44,058 nt of DNA. Source: an uncultured Planctomycetales bacterium (GTDB lineage: Bacteria; Planctomycetota; Planctomycetia; Isosphaerales; Isosphaeraceae). The notes beneath the pieces are model-generated. The model had not been told where the DNA came from and made no database searches. It was given only the letters and a program-made list of their open reading frames with translations. The number at the start of each line of letters is the position of its first letter. Positions within the stretch are counted from its first letter, which is position 1. The position numbers and the translations under genes were made by a program. The stretch covers positions 1 to 44,058 of the forward strand of contig CAIYJE010000015.1 of NCBI GenBank assembly GCA_903926465.1. The letters are read 5' to 3'. Shown here piece after piece: positions 43,325-44,058 of the stretch.

Positions 43325-43916
43325 ATTGCCCCGACTCGCCCCAATGCGGGTCTGTGAACAGGCCATATTCCATAGCCAAGAGAAAAGTCACCCTGCAGCT
43401 GGGACTTCGACAGCAATCCGTAAGTTCCCACGGCTGCATGCAGGCTTGGGAAGTGGAGCAATGCTTGTCGCCCTGCCCGTTACAGGAGAGAGGACGAGAG
43501 ACGGAGCATCGGGGTGCCAGGGAGAATCGCTTGGGGCCAGAGGCCGGGAAGTGGACAAGGTCGGGGAAAGGTAAGAGCGAGAGCCGAGAATGACTACCCA
43601 ACGCCCCCTGAGAGCTACCCAACCGCAGGAGAAAATAGAAACCAGAAACAGGGGCCGCGAGTTCGAGTGGGCCAGAAAGCGACTATCGAATCCATTGAGA
43701 ATACAGACGACCGACCACAAACAGAAATGCCGTTGGAGGTTGTTGCCCTGAATAAACCAAGCGCGGCTCGTAATCACGGGAACAAAGCCCAGTCCGGTAT
43801 CCCCGGATTGCCAATAAGAGAGGAACCAGAGTGCCAGACCTTACCGAACCGTGCCTGGGTCAATCAGTCGGGTACGTAACCAGTTTTCAGACGCTTACGA
43901 ATGGTTCTGAGCGCGT
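43325..43916. other. No gene recognised between IS630 and the 5S terminator
   Basis: These 592 bases are purine-rich on the plus strand with several short overlapping frames (up to about 190 codons) that lack known motifs and ribosome binding sites. The first 33 bases may be the displaced end of the interrupted gene. I see no tRNA or other RNA gene. Confidence 0.4.
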
Positions 43917-43956
43917 AAAAAAACCGCTCCCACTGACTTGCATCAGAGGGAGCGGT
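43917..43956 (-). terminator. Intrinsic terminator of the 5S/rRNA transcript
   Basis: On the minus strand ACCGCTCCC (43948-43956) pairs perfectly with GGGAGCGGT (43923-43931) around a 16-base loop, followed by a run of T (43917-43922). It lies a few bases past the 3' end of the 5S gene and is a textbook Rho-independent terminator. Confidence 0.9.
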
Positions 43957-43963
43957 TCTTGAA

Positions 43964-44058
43964 GGATCCCGGCGATAACCGACTTTCGCGCCGAAGCACT
44001 ATCATGGGCCGGGCGGGCTTAACGACTGTGTTCGGAATGGGAACAGGTGGGACCCCGC
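43964..44058 (-). rRNA. rrf: 5S ribosomal RNA, 5' end cut by window edge
   Basis: Read on the minus strand the sequence starts GCGGGGTCCCACCTGTTCCC and continues ATTCCGAACACAG, the conserved 5S segment that pairs with tRNA-like loops, then the loop and helix sequence ending GGTTATCGCCGGGATCC. About 95 bases are visible; the first 18-20 bases of the 5' strand lie beyond 44058. The 3' end is set by eye near 43964, just before the terminator. The rest of the rRNA operon should be to the right. Confidence 0.88.

Noticed and set aside
43514-43879. 121-codon frame near the right end
   Set aside because: No motif, no ribosome binding site, and it overlaps two other equally weak frames.
1-44058. tRNA genes
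   Set aside because: I looked through the intergenic stretches for cloverleaf features and the GGTTCAAATCC-type T arm and found none I could support.

Overview
The window is high-GC bacterial chromosome and most likely comes from a planctomycete (Isosphaeraceae/Gemmataceae-like). I infer this from a carotenoid gene set, a large secreted beta-helix protein that opens with an LExLExR-type motif, a fragment of a DUF1559 pseudopilin-like protein, DUF1080 and SGNH secreted hydrolases, and many planctomycete-style membrane or secreted proteins of unknown function. No taxon marker is complete: the 5S rRNA gene at the right edge is cut. I could only read the sequence by eye, so all family assignments rest on recognised motifs.

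Layout. 1-4087: a PLD-like/SNF2 helicase that runs off the left edge on the minus strand, then a HEPN-domain gene broken by a TGA and an overlapping gene of unknown function. This could be the end of a defence or toxin-type locus. 4199-5386: a multispanning membrane protein. 5852-15887: the carotenoid region, with crtE-like prenyl synthase, crtI, a small exported Cys-containing protein and crtB on the plus strand. An opposing three-gene block follows (UbiA/DPPR-synthase-like prenyltransferase, beta-propeller dehydrogenase with a cytochrome c domain, polytopic membrane protein), then crtC on the plus strand. 16074-16310: csrA with its own hairpin, -10 box and terminator. 16767-20168: a 1133-residue surface protein. 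20497-27472: housekeeping genes aroF, tpiA, secG, yicC, gmk, rpoZ and ftsK, all plus strand.

27581-36010 holds a DUF4239 membrane protein, a DUF1080 protein, a MITE-like element beside a truncated DUF1559 gene, a thioesterase, a GH43-like protein, a secreted protein of unknown function, a DUF433/DUF5615 toxin-antitoxin pair and an SGNH hydrolase. 36450-41306 is the clearest functional module: dabB-dabA, an energy-coupled inorganic carbon accumulation system, facing a winged-helix regulator. A strong sigma-70-like promoter for dabBA has an inverted repeat inside its spacer. The right end holds a frameshifted gene interrupted by a complete IS630-family element (perfect 27-bp inverted repeats, TA duplication), then a 5S rRNA gene and its intrinsic terminator on the minus strand.

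The most promising things to follow up are the dabBA/winged-helix pair, the helicase-HEPN neighbourhood, the small exported protein translationally coupled to crtB, and the structured intergenic hairpins.
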